Below are positions 31,546-40,075 of a stretch of DNA of 60,344 nt, piece after piece. The DNA is from an uncultured Duncaniella sp. (GTDB taxonomy: Bacteria > Bacteroidota > Bacteroidia > Bacteroidales > Muribaculaceae). Position 1 is the stretch's first letter. Every line of letters starts with the position of its first letter. Both the position numbers and the translations under genes were made by a program. The notes under the pieces are model-generated. The model had not been told where the DNA came from. It worked only from the letters and a program-made list of their open reading frames with translations, and made no database searches. The DNA is taken from NCBI RefSeq assembly GCF_910578445.1, contig NZ_CAJTQC010000019.1, positions 1-60,344 of the forward strand, in the 5' to 3' direction.

Positions 31546-34311
31546 TTAGAAATGGAGTTTCACACGGAGGTTGAATGTGCGTCCGGTGCTGTAGAAAATA
31601 CGATAGGCGTTTTCCCATGTGCCGACCGAGCTGTAGTCTGTATAGGCATCCATGATGTAGTAGTTGTTGAATGCGTTGTAGACGTTGGCCTGGAATGTGC
31701 AGCGCACACCTTCGGTGATCGGGAAATTATAGCTTGCATTGAGGTCGAGCTGATTGCCGAAGGGGATTTCCCATGGCTCGGAAATCTTGAGAGTCTGTCC
31801 GGGGGCAATAGAGACACTACTGTTGTTTGAGAGCGAGAAGTCGCTGAAGTTGCGCGCATTGCATGTCCAGTCAGCACCGATACGGAAACCGTTGAAGGGG
31901 CGGAACTGAACGCCGAGAGCGCCTGTCATCTGAGCCGAACCACCGACCTTTATACCTTTCTGGTCGATTGTGGCGAAAAGATGGTCGGGCGAAAGCGGAG
32001 TAGTGATGGTCGCAGGGACATTGCGGTCGCCGAGACTTGCGAGAGCCTGACCTGAACTGTTGTAGTAATAACCGACAGGGTCGTTCTGCCATGTATTGTC
32101 AGCGTAGGCAAACATACCTGAAAGCTCGAACCATTTGACGGGCTTATAGACGAAGTTGAGTTCGACACCCATATAGCGCGAGTCAACACCGTTCATTGTG
32201 GCTGTGTAGCGGTCATTGTCATAGGAAAGCGTACCAGAAGTGATGAGCGTACGGTCCTTCCACATGGTGTAGTAGCCGTTGAGCTGGGCTGTGAACTTGG
32301 GTGAATGGTACTCATAGCCGACCTCGACTGCCTGAACCTTCTCGTTTTTGGGATTGGGGTTGATGGCATTGGAGTTGGCGGGAGAAACGAACACGCCATA
32401 CTGGAGGTAGGGAGCGCGTGTGATGTAACCGCCGTTGACGAAGACGTTGTTGTGGCGGTCAATGTTGTAGTTTGCACCAGCCTTGATATTGCCTGCGAAG
32501 AAGGTCTTCGACGGTGATTCGCTATCCTCTTCGTTAGCATAGAAATGCTCATAGCGAGTGTAGGTGTTAAGGTTGACAGCACCGGCAAGCACAACGTTGA
32601 GTTTCTTGTCGAAAGCCTGATATTCTGCCTGTGCATATAGACCCTCCTGCCAGATACGGCTATCCCAGTTGCGGTAAACCACATCGCCGACACCGAGTTT
32701 CTGGTTCTGATAAGCGAGCTTTTCAGCCTCAGTAGCGAAAGTACGGCGGTTTGTGGCCGACGCACGGTTGGCGTTATCAATGAAATATGCGCCGTTGTAG
32801 AGGTCGGAAATCTCATTTGTATGCTCGCCATAGTAGTAACGGATGTCGACACCGGCAGTGACAGAGAGATGGTCGTTAATCTCGTTCTTGTAGTTGGAGA
32901 TACCGCCAAACCATTTGTGGTTGTTGACAGAGTTTGACATCACCATGAGTGAACCGGTGGTGCTGTTCTGGTTCATGAGCTGAATCTGGTCGTAGGCAAA
33001 CTGGCCGTTGGGATGGCGGAAATGGTAAGTAACACCGTTGTTTTCGTATGTGTTCCAGTTTAGCTTACCGTTGCTTGAGCCATACCAATAGCTACGCAGA
33101 CTGCTGGTGGAAGCCTGACCACTTGAACCGTAGCCTGTACCGATAGAGGCATAGACAACAGATGAGAGTGACGACTTGTGGTTAATCTGCCATACGTGGT
33201 TGAGCATTGCGACAGGCTTGTTGTAGACATTGTATTGCGATGTCTTACGTTCGCCGTTGAGTCCGAAACCGTAGGTCGGATTATAGCGGTAAGCCTGACC
33301 CTTGGGCATAAAGTTGGCCACATCCTGCCATCCCTGAACCGAAAGACCGTCCTGAGAACTGCGCTTGTAGTGGGTCTGGGGTGCGCCTGTCACGGTGAGT
33401 GAAATCTGGTTCTTATCGTTGAGACGCTTGGAGATATTGAAGAAGTAGTTGAACTGCTCATAGTCCGTACCCTGCACATATCCGTTGCCGGTCTTACGCG
33501 AACCGAGGAAGGTCATGGCCCAGCCATTCTTCATCAGGCCGGTCGAGAATGAAATACCGTAGTTCATCGAGTTGTCGTTGCCGAGTCCGTACCATGCAGT
33601 GCCACCTTTCTTTGAATCAAGACCTTTGGTGACCATGTTGATAGTACCGCCGAATGAGGGTGATGAAATGATTGTGGCTCCGAGACCGCGCTGAACCTGC
33701 ATCGACGAAATCACGTCGCCGAGACCTGACCAGTTAGACCAGTAGATACCGCCCCATTCCATATCGTTGACGGGGACACCGTTGACCATTGTGGCGGTGT
33801 TTGACGACTTGAAGCCACGGATGTTGATTTTGGCATCGCCGAAACCGCCGCCGTCCTTTGTCGCCCATACGCCGGGAGTGGTCTTGAGGACTTCAGGAAG
33901 CTCCTGATTTCCGAGCTTTATGTCAAGTGTAGCTGCGTCGACTGCCGAAACTGCCACCGGAGTGCGGCGCGTACGGGCAATCGACTGAGTGACCACGACA
34001 TCCTGGAGCATCTGTGACTCCACTTCCATTCTGATTTCTCCGAGATTGGCACTTGCCGTGAGGTTGAGAGGTTTGTAACCGATGTAATTCACATGGATTT
34101 CCTTACCCTTTGGAACAGTCAGGGTAAAACGCCCGTCGACATCTGTCGTTGCCACGATTTTAGTACCGGGCACTGAGATGGTAGCACCAATAATGGGCTC
34201 GCCATCTTCCGCGACAAGTACACCGCTGCACTTAATGTCGTTAGGGGCAGCCACAGCTGACACACACGTCAGCATCAGGGCCACTGCTAAGAGAATAAGT
34301 CTCCTAATCAT
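31546..34311 (-). CDS. TonB-dependent outer-membrane receptor
   Basis: A 921-residue active transporter of the outer membrane. A signal peptide (1-22) is followed by a carboxypeptidase-regulatory-like domain at about 28-95 (SGVLVAEDGEPIIGATISVPG), then a plug domain from about 105 to 230 (VVVTQSIARTRRTPVAVSAV, LPEVLKTTPGVW, INIRGF, SFGGTINMVTKG) and a long beta-barrel ending in Phe (LRVKLHF). It lacks the VIDGVP-type signature of SusC and has no SusD partner. The cargo is unknown; gene context offers a lipoprotein and a phosphatase. No ECF sigma/anti-sigma pair is adjacent. Confidence 0.95.
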   Translation of the reverse strand: MIRRLILLAVALMLTCVSAVAAPNDIKCSGVLVAEDGEPIIGATISVPGTKIVATTDVDGRFTLTVPKGKEIHVNYIGYKPLNLTASANLGEIRMEVESQMLQDVVVTQSIARTRRTPVAVSAVDAATLDIKLGNQELPEVLKTTPGVWATKDGGGFGDAKINIRGFKSSNTATMVNGVPVNDMEWGGIYWSNWSGLGDVISSMQVQRGLGATIISSPSFGGTINMVTKGLDSKKGGTAWYGLGNDNSMNYGISFSTGLMKNGWAMTFLGSRKTGNGYVQGTDYEQFNYFFNISKRLNDKNQISLTVTGAPQTHYKRSSQDGLSVQGWQDVANFMPKGQAYRYNPTYGFGLNGERKTSQYNVYNKPVAMLNHVWQINHKSSLSSVVYASIGTGYGSSGQASTSSLRSYWYGSSNGKLNWNTYENNGVTYHFRHPNGQFAYDQIQLMNQNSTTGSLMVMSNSVNNHKWFGGISNYKNEINDHLSVTAGVDIRYYYGEHTNEISDLYNGAYFIDNANRASATNRRTFATEAEKLAYQNQKLGVGDVVYRNWDSRIWQEGLYAQAEYQAFDKKLNVVLAGAVNLNTYTRYEHFYANEEDSESPSKTFFAGNIKAGANYNIDRHNNVFVNGGYITRAPYLQYGVFVSPANSNAINPNPKNEKVQAVEVGYEYHSPKFTAQLNGYYTMWKDRTLITSGTLSYDNDRYTATMNGVDSRYMGVELNFVYKPVKWFELSGMFAYADNTWQNDPVGYYYNSSGQALASLGDRNVPATITTPLSPDHLFATIDQKGIKVGGSAQMTGALGVQFRPFNGFRIGADWTCNARNFSDFSLSNNSSVSIAPGQTLKISEPWEIPFGNQLDLNASYNFPITEGVRCTFQANVYNAFNNYYIMDAYTDYSSVGTWENAYRIFYSTGRTFNLRVKLHF

Positions 34312-34455
34312 AGAACTAATTTGCTTGGATGGTTAATAAATGATTGGATTAAATGATTGATATTTACGTTACTTGTAGTTCTAATATTTAAGGACTCAAA
34401 CCGTTTTTTACATTGAAAATATAACGCTCGCTTTGATACAGTTTGAAACTTTTTA

Positions 34456-34463
34456 CAAATTTA
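34456..34463 (-). promoter_or_regulatory. -7 element upstream of the TonB receptor
   Basis: Minus strand TAAATTTG, an exact -7 element, about 145 bases upstream of the receptor ATG. No good -33 is seen. The rest of the 355-base divergent spacer to the MerR gene is AT-rich without other features. Confidence 0.45.
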
Positions 34464-34615
34464 CGTAATAATTTAGATTTATGTTAAAGAATCTTGTTAA
34501 ATTATTATGAAATCGTCCAAAATAAGTCATCCAATTGATAGTTTAATGGCAAAAAAGCATTGATTCCGGACTCAACGATTCATTATATCACGACATAATT
34601 AGGACGGTATTCTAT

Positions 34616-34647
34616 TTTGCATTTTTCAGTTTTTATGACTAAGTTTG
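34616..34647 (+). promoter_or_regulatory. promoter of the MerR-mltG operon
   Basis: Exact -33 TTTG (34616-34619), a 20-base spacer and exact -7 TAAGTTTG (34640-34647). Transcription should begin near 34654, only 13 bases before the ATG at 34667. This excludes the overlapping frame from 34617. Confidence 0.75.
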
Positions 34648-34666
34648 CCAATATTTTTCCAGACGG

Positions 34667-35002
34667 ATGGATATTACAAGTAAAAAATATTACAAAATCA
34701 GTGAGGTTTCTGAAATGCTCGGGCTACCAATGTCGACCCTGCGTTTCTGGGAAAATCATTTTCCGGCCATCAATCCACGTCGCAACGACCGTGGGACACG
34801 ATTCTACACTCCACGCGACATAGAGGTAATCCGCATGATAGCCTATCTTGTCAAAGACAAGGGCATGAAGCTTGAAGCGGCTCAAGAAGAGCTCAGACGC
34901 AATCGTGACGGAGTGGTCAAGAAATTTGAAACCGTCGAAAAGCTAAAAAAAATCAGAGCAACACTTCAGGAAATGCTCGACTCACTCCACAAACTTCGAT
35001 AA
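34667..35002 (+). CDS. MerR family transcriptional regulator (short)
   Basis: A 111-residue protein with a MerR-type winged helix at about 7-75: YYKISEVSEMLGLPMSTLRFWENHFP, R-x-Y-T-P-R-D-I-E-V-I. A short coiled coil (EELRRN to LHKLR) follows for dimerisation. It has no ligand domain and no Cys cluster, so it is not a metal or redox sensor of the classical type. It begins an operon with mltG 15 bases downstream, suggesting a role in envelope or cell-cycle control, or simple co-inheritance. Confidence 0.92.
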   Translation: MDITSKKYYKISEVSEMLGLPMSTLRFWENHFPAINPRRNDRGTRFYTPRDIEVIRMIAYLVKDKGMKLEAAQEELRRNRDGVVKKFETVEKLKKIRATLQEMLDSLHKLR

Positions 35003-35017
35003 TCATAGCGGTCAATC

Positions 35018-36094
35018 ATGGCAACAAGACAATCATCAACAAAATCCAAAAGCAAAAAAAATAGGCAGAAGTCGTGGTTTTACAGGCATTCCCTCGGATT
35101 GCTGATTGCAGGGATAGCCATCTTCGTAGCCGGAATATCAGCACTCGCATTTGTATTCATCCCTTATTCCGGCTCAGAGAGCGACAGCGAATGGATTTAC
35201 ATCCCCAAAGGGATTTCACAGTCTGCCGTGAAGGATTCCATGAAATCAAACCTCGGTTCGTCGATGGGAACGCGCGTATATATAATATGGAAACTCATGG
35301 GTGGGAATTCCGAAAAATCACAAGGCGCTTATAAAGTCATCCCCGGACAAAGCGCACTCAATATCAGCCGCAGAGTGGCACTCGGCCGACAGACTCCTGT
35401 GGAAGTAAAATTTAACGGCACACGCACCATGAGGCAACTGTCGGAACGCATAGCCGCCCAACTCCAATGCACACCCGTTGAGTTTATCGACGCCTGCGAC
35501 GAGGTGCTCCCTGACAGCGGTTTCACACGGGAAACCTACCCTGCGGCCTTTATCCCTGACAGCTATGAATTTTACTGGAGCGCATCGCCACGTAACATCG
35601 TCCGCCGTCTGCTTGACTACCGCAACAGGTTCTGGGATAAGAACCGACGAGGCAAGGCATCCAAGCTGGGACTTACCCCGGCTGAAGTCGCAACAATAGC
35701 GTCGATTGTCGAGGAGGAAACCGCCAAAGCTGATGAAAAGCCAAAAGTAGCACGCCTATATCTCAACCGTCTCCACAAAGGCATGAGACTTCAGGCCGAC
35801 CCGACTGTGAAATTCGCATCGGGCGATTTCACTCTCCGCCGAATCACAGGAAAGCATCTTGCAATCGAATCACCCTACAACACGTATAAAATAACCGGCC
35901 TCCCCCCCGGTCCAATCCGCGTGCCGGCATCGTCGACCATCGATGCTGTCCTCAATGCGCCAAATCACAATTATATATATATGTGTGCGAAGGAGGATTT
36001 TTCAGGATACCACAACTTTGCATCGGACTATCCGACGCATCAAGCGAATGCCCGACGATATCAGGCCGAACTTAACCGCCGCGGCATACGTTAG
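35018..36094 (+). CDS. mltG: Endolytic transglycosylase MltG
   Basis: Cleaves nascent glycan strands and is thought to end peptidoglycan polymerisation. The 358-residue protein has a basic N-terminus, one membrane segment at about 26-50 (LGLLIAGIAIFVAGISALAF), a LysM-like region (QSALNISRRVALGRQTPVEV), and the YceG catalytic domain with the active-site Glu in IASIVEEET, then RLQADPTVKF and the PPGPIRVPASSTIDAVLNA block. Length is typical. Confidence 0.95.
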   Translation: MATRQSSTKSKSKKNRQKSWFYRHSLGLLIAGIAIFVAGISALAFVFIPYSGSESDSEWIYIPKGISQSAVKDSMKSNLGSSMGTRVYIIWKLMGGNSEKSQGAYKVIPGQSALNISRRVALGRQTPVEVKFNGTRTMRQLSERIAAQLQCTPVEFIDACDEVLPDSGFTRETYPAAFIPDSYEFYWSASPRNIVRRLLDYRNRFWDKNRRGKASKLGLTPAEVATIASIVEEETAKADEKPKVARLYLNRLHKGMRLQADPTVKFASGDFTLRRITGKHLAIESPYNTYKITGLPPGPIRVPASSTIDAVLNAPNHNYIYMCAKEDFSGYHNFASDYPTHQANARRYQAELNRRGIR

Positions 36095-36122
36095 GACTAC
36101 ATAAGACTACATAAGACTACAT
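36095..36122 (+). repeat. tandem repeat of a 10-mer directly after mltG
   Basis: GACTACATAA is repeated 2.8 times beginning at the base after the mltG stop codon. It lies in the 45-base gap before the DUF2007 gene. Copy number could vary by replication slippage. Confidence 0.75.
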
Positions 36123-36139
36123 TAACCACAATTCTCCTC

Positions 36140-36358
36140 ATGAAATCAATAGCCACTTTTCCAGACAGCATATCTGCATCAATCGCACAAGGGATGCTCG
36201 AAGCCAACGGAATCCATTCCGTGATAGACAATCAAGCGATGGGTGCGCTCTACCCGACCCCACTGTCAGGATTGTCGGATGTAAATCTTATGGTCAACGA
36301 GAAAGATGCCAGCCGTGCAATCGAGCTGCTTAAAGAAGCCGGCGACGGCAACTGCTGA
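36140..36358 (+). CDS. DUF2007 family protein
   Basis: A 72-residue protein matching the DUF2007 (putative signal-transducing) pattern: a beta-alpha-beta fold with FPDSISASIAQGMLEANGI, an internal SVIDNQAMGALYP strand and VNLMVNEKDASRAIELLKE at the C-terminal helix. Family function is not established. It completes the MerR-mltG-DUF2007 unit. Confidence 0.88.
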   Translation: MKSIATFPDSISASIAQGMLEANGIHSVIDNQAMGALYPTPLSGLSDVNLMVNEKDASRAIELLKEAGDGNC

Positions 36359-36511
36359 GACACGGCATAGACGCCCGGACTTGTTACGACATTCAGGCAT
36401 ATCGGGTTTTATTGAGACAAAAATCATATTTCGGATTTCCGGTCCAATGAAAAATCGGATATAACCGGGCTTAAAATCGGTAAAAGCGACCACTTTTTCG
36501 AAAAGTTTGTG

Positions 36512-36519
36512 TAACTTTG
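36512..36519 (+). promoter_or_regulatory. -7 element of the AraC-type regulator gene
   Basis: TAACTTTG is an exact -7 element with a poor -33. It predicts transcription from about 36526 and a leader of about 127 bases. Confidence 0.6.
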
Positions 36520-36523
36520 CAGC

Positions 36524-36541
36524 GACAACATACATGTTGTC
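36524..36541. promoter_or_regulatory. palindrome at the predicted transcript start
   Basis: GACAACAT-AC-ATGTTGTC is an 8-bp-arm palindrome lying at the predicted start of the AraC-type transcript. It could be a repressor site or a 5' terminal stem. A further hairpin AAAGGCTG-TCAAGGC-CAGCCTTT follows in the leader at about 36552-36574. Confidence 0.5.
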
Positions 36542-36652
36542 AACAATACCTAAAGGCTGTCAAGGCCAGCCTTTGAACGATAACACCACCAGTATTCCAT
36601 CCTAAACCCTATCTACCAACCCACACAGTCCTTAGCTCCGAACATATTTCCG

Positions 36653-37507
36653 ATGAGTATGCCTTCCAACACACCTCCGGTTTCAAGAACAGAGATGATC
36701 AGCGTGTTTCGCTCATTGTCAGACATACCTTCAGTCAGTTTTCCATCGCGTCTCGACAGTATGCTTCTCGCCGTGTGCAAACAAGGTGAGATTTCAGCTG
36801 TCATCGATGTTGCGCCAAGACGCATGGGCCCAAGCTCAATCATGGTGCTCAGACCGGGACACATCATCAGCCAATGCAGACAAAGCGATGATTTCGACGG
36901 ATTCTTCATCGTAGTGCAAGAGGAAAAAATCAATGAAATTCTTCCCTCGCTCCACTATGTGATTCCTTACAGCATTCACTACAATGCCAATCCCATTATT
37001 GAAATCACGGCGGAGGAACTTGAGACGCAGACTCTGATCTATGCGATGCTACAACGCCAGATAAAATCATCTGACAGGCTTTTCAACAAAATGGCTCTAA
37101 GTTCGATGTGCGAGGTGCTGTTTTATAACACGCTCGGCATATATGCCTCACGCGTAAACAACACAAAGCATAATTCCCGTCGCGAAGAGCTCCTCTCTCA
37201 ATTCATTGACCTGATTGAAGCTAACTTCAAGACCGAACGTGCAGTGAATTTCTATGCCGAAAAGCTTTTTGTAACACCTAAGCACCTCTCGGCCGTACTT
37301 AAAGAAATCAGCGGAAAAACGGCCGGAGAATGGATTGACCACAGAGTCATACTCGAAGCGAAACTCCTCCTAAGGACGACCGGAATGAACATTCAGGAAA
37401 TCAGTGTCGCCCTCAATTTTTCCAATCAGTCATTTTTCGGGAAATATTTCAAGCATCTCACCGGCCTTTCGCCACGAGAATACCGAAACCGCATATCCGA
37501 GTCATAA
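36653..37507 (+). CDS. AraC family transcriptional regulator
   Basis: A 284-residue protein. The N-terminal 180 residues form a cupin-like sensing domain (VDVAPRRMGPSSIMVLRPGHII). The C-terminal 100 residues hold the double helix-turn-helix: RAVNFYAEKLFVTPKHLSAVLKEISGKTAGEWI and IQEISVALNFSNQSFFGKYFKHLTGLSPREYR, the second being the AraC signature. The effector and targets are unknown. It has a long leader with two inverted repeats and is followed by a TPR protein. Confidence 0.94.
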   Translation: MSMPSNTPPVSRTEMISVFRSLSDIPSVSFPSRLDSMLLAVCKQGEISAVIDVAPRRMGPSSIMVLRPGHIISQCRQSDDFDGFFIVVQEEKINEILPSLHYVIPYSIHYNANPIIEITAEELETQTLIYAMLQRQIKSSDRLFNKMALSSMCEVLFYNTLGIYASRVNNTKHNSRREELLSQFIDLIEANFKTERAVNFYAEKLFVTPKHLSAVLKEISGKTAGEWIDHRVILEAKLLLRTTGMNIQEISVALNFSNQSFFGKYFKHLTGLSPREYRNRISES

Positions 37508-37558
37508 GTACTCAAAATCATATAATCCACATTCATGTCACACCTCTCCATCAAGATA

Positions 37559-38437
37559 ATGTCAGTACTCAAAAAATTTTCGGTCACATTTCTTCTATCG
37601 GTATTTCTGCTCTCTCCTATGGCGACAGAAGCTTCGGAAAAAGAGACCGAGTCGCTGTATTTCAAGAAAATTGACGAAGCAGACAAAGCATGTGCCAATG
37701 GCCAATGGTCTGAAGCTGAAAATGCGCTTATCGAGGCTCTCCGGGCAGAACCGTCAAACCCGTCAAACGTGCTTCTGATTTCAAACCTCGGAATAATACG
37801 GTTCAATATGGGGCAGGATTCTCTTGCAATAGTGACCCTCAACGACGCCCATTCAATGGCCCCGTCATCAGTCACGATATTATCCAACCGGGCGAAAGTA
37901 CTTGCTGCCAACGGATATGACGAAGATGCCTATCTCGATTATAACCGCATCATCGAACTCGACTCCCTTGAAATATCGGCAAGGCTTCCACGCTGTCTGT
38001 TTGCCCTGCGTCGTCACGACTTCCGCACCGCCAAATCAGACATGGAATTCATGGAGCAGAATTTTCCGGGAAATATAGAGACTGAAATCGCAGGCGCGGC
38101 TGTACGTAGCGGCACAGGTGATTTTGCCGGTGCAATCCCATATTACAGCAGGATACTCCTCGAACGCAAAGATCCCGAATATTACAGCGGACGCGCATAC
38201 TGCTATCTCCTTACCGGTTCACTTCAGGAAGCTTCAGACGACATAAATTCGGCTCTGGCGCTTACGCCCGATGACGGTGAACTTTATCTCTACCGTGCGG
38301 CGTTAAATAAAATGCGCTACCGTCCGGCAGATGCCGAAGCGGATGCACGGAAAGCCGTCGAACTCGGTATCGACAAGACGCGCGCCACACAATTCTTAAG
38401 CAACCAGATTTCGGACGCTATGCCCAAACGTAAATAG
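37559..38437 (+). CDS. Exported tetratricopeptide repeat protein
   Basis: A protein of about 292 residues. A signal peptide (MSVLKKFSVTFLLSVFLLSPMATEA) is followed by six or so TPR-like helical pairs, including ACANGQWSEAENALIEALRAEPSN, LAIVTLNDAHSMAPSSV and AYCYLLTGSLQEASDDINSALALTP. It should be a periplasmic scaffold. The start at 37559 gives the best signal peptide; an in-frame ATG at 37535 would add eight residues. It lies between the AraC gene and rsgA. Confidence 0.88.
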   Translation: MSVLKKFSVTFLLSVFLLSPMATEASEKETESLYFKKIDEADKACANGQWSEAENALIEALRAEPSNPSNVLLISNLGIIRFNMGQDSLAIVTLNDAHSMAPSSVTILSNRAKVLAANGYDEDAYLDYNRIIELDSLEISARLPRCLFALRRHDFRTAKSDMEFMEQNFPGNIETEIAGAAVRSGTGDFAGAIPYYSRILLERKDPEYYSGRAYCYLLTGSLQEASDDINSALALTPDDGELYLYRAALNKMRYRPADAEADARKAVELGIDKTRATQFLSNQISDAMPKRK

Positions 38438-38482
38438 GAAACAACCCAAAAGGGTGGAAAGTCCGCACAAAATTCAGAGTCT

Positions 38483-39430
38483 ATGACAGGAACAGTAATC
38501 AAAAATACAGGCAGCAACTATCTCGTCCGTACAGATGACGGAACAAATATCAGCTGCAAAATAAAGGGAAATTTCCGTTTGAAAGGAATACGCACCACCA
38601 ATCCCGTTGCCGTAGGCGACCGCGTAGTCATCAGCGGAGACAAGGATGAGACCAACTATATAACAGCGATTGAGCCACGCCGCAACTACATCATACGCAA
38701 AGCCACAAATCTGTCGAAACAAGGCCACATTCTGGCTGCGAATATCGACCAAGTGTGTCTTGTGGTCACTCTTTTCCATCCCGTCACATCGACCACTTTC
38801 ATCGACCGGTTTCTTGCAACGGCCGAAGCCTATCGAGTCCCTGCGATATTGGTCATAAACAAAATCGACCTTATTGAAGATGACGCCGAGGCAATGGACT
38901 ATCTGAATGCAGTGAGCTACCTCTATGAATCAATCGGATATGCCGTGGTCAGGCTATCAGCAAAAACAGGAGAAGGTATAAATGTGCTTCAATCAAAGCT
39001 CAATGGAAAAACCACTCTCTTTTCGGGCAATTCGGGCGTCGGTAAGTCAACACTCATAAACGATCTTATTCCGGGTCTTGAACTTGCGACCTCAGAAATT
39101 TCAGACACACACGACACCGGTATGCACACCACAACATTCTCTGAAATGTTTGAAATACCCGGCATGGACGACAAAAGCTACATCATAGACACTCCGGGGG
39201 TAAAAGGGTTCGGCACATTGGAGTTCGACAAGCATGAAGTGAGCCATTTTTTCCCCGAAATTTTCAAAATCGGTTCGGAATGCCGTTACGGCAACTGCAC
39301 CCACACACATGAGCCGGGATGTGCAGTCCGCGATGCACTCGAAAACCATCTTATATCAGAATCACGGTATTCATCTTATCTTTCAATCCTCGACGATTCA
39401 GAGGAGGACAAGTATAGAAAAAAGTTCTAA
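38483..39430 (+). CDS. rsgA: Ribosome small subunit-dependent GTPase A
   Basis: A circularly permuted GTPase assisting late 30S assembly. The 315-residue protein has an N-terminal OB fold (GTVIKNTGSNYLVRTDDG), then G4 VINKIDL before G1 GNSGVGKST and G3 DTPGVKGFG, the permuted order. A C-terminal zinc finger has the C-x5-C-x-H-x5-C pattern in CRYGNCTHTHEPGC. Length is typical. Confidence 0.97.
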   Translation: MTGTVIKNTGSNYLVRTDDGTNISCKIKGNFRLKGIRTTNPVAVGDRVVISGDKDETNYITAIEPRRNYIIRKATNLSKQGHILAANIDQVCLVVTLFHPVTSTTFIDRFLATAEAYRVPAILVINKIDLIEDDAEAMDYLNAVSYLYESIGYAVVRLSAKTGEGINVLQSKLNGKTTLFSGNSGVGKSTLINDLIPGLELATSEISDTHDTGMHTTTFSEMFEIPGMDDKSYIIDTPGVKGFGTLEFDKHEVSHFFPEIFKIGSECRYGNCTHTHEPGCAVRDALENHLISESRYSSYLSILDDSEEDKYRKKF

Positions 39431-39447
39431 GCCGGAGCTATCCCCAC

Positions 39448-40062
39448 TCAAGACAGTATCGATGTCCCCGATATGGCAGAGATTCTTGATGAAAGTTCAG
39501 GAAGAAGGTCAAGCGGAAGCGAGATTGAAAGCAGACACGTATTGTCGAATTCCTGCGATATGATTTTAACGACTTCACGTCCTCCCGGCGGATTTTGCGC
39601 CTTAAGCAGTTTCATGACATCGTTCATGGCGAGATAAGGGAACGTGAAGCTCAATGATGTCATATCTTTTCCCTCTATTATCTCGGCAGCCTCTATGGCC
39701 ATACGGGCAGCCTCGCGATAGGCTGCTATCAAGCCGGATGTGCCCAGTTTTATACCTCCGAAGTATCTCACCACTATTATCACAATATTGGTGAGGCCGA
39801 ATGAGTTTATCTGTCCGAGGATAGGCTTGCCGGCCGTTCCTGAGGGCTCTCCGTTGTCAGACGACAGATATTCTTTACGGTCAGACCCAATCATGTATGC
39901 CCAGCACACATGACGCGCATCGTGATATTCATTAGTATAAAGAGCCACATATTCCTTTGCTTCCTCAGCCGAAGACACAGGAATGGCAAAAGAGATGAAG
40001 CGGCTCATCTTTTCACGAAAAGCCGCTTCACTTTGCGATGATATGGTAAGGTAATTAGCCAA
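39448..40062 (-). CDS. YigZ/IMPACT family protein
   Basis: A 204-residue protein with an N-terminal Impact domain (SRFISFAIPVSSAEEAKEYV, DARHVCWAYMIG, DNGEPSGTAGKPIL) and a C-terminal ferredoxin-like domain. The family may bind nucleic acids; its bacterial role is unsettled. It is the last gene of the ftsX operon, 13 bases after queA, and is convergent with rsgA. Confidence 0.93.
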   Translation of the reverse strand: MANYLTISSQSEAAFREKMSRFISFAIPVSSAEEAKEYVALYTNEYHDARHVCWAYMIGSDRKEYLSSDNGEPSGTAGKPILGQINSFGLTNIVIIVVRYFGGIKLGTSGLIAAYREAARMAIEAAEIIEGKDMTSLSFTFPYLAMNDVMKLLKAQNPPGGREVVKIISQEFDNTCLLSISLPLDLLPELSSRISAISGTSILS

Positions 40063-40075
40063 TTACTCAATAAAA

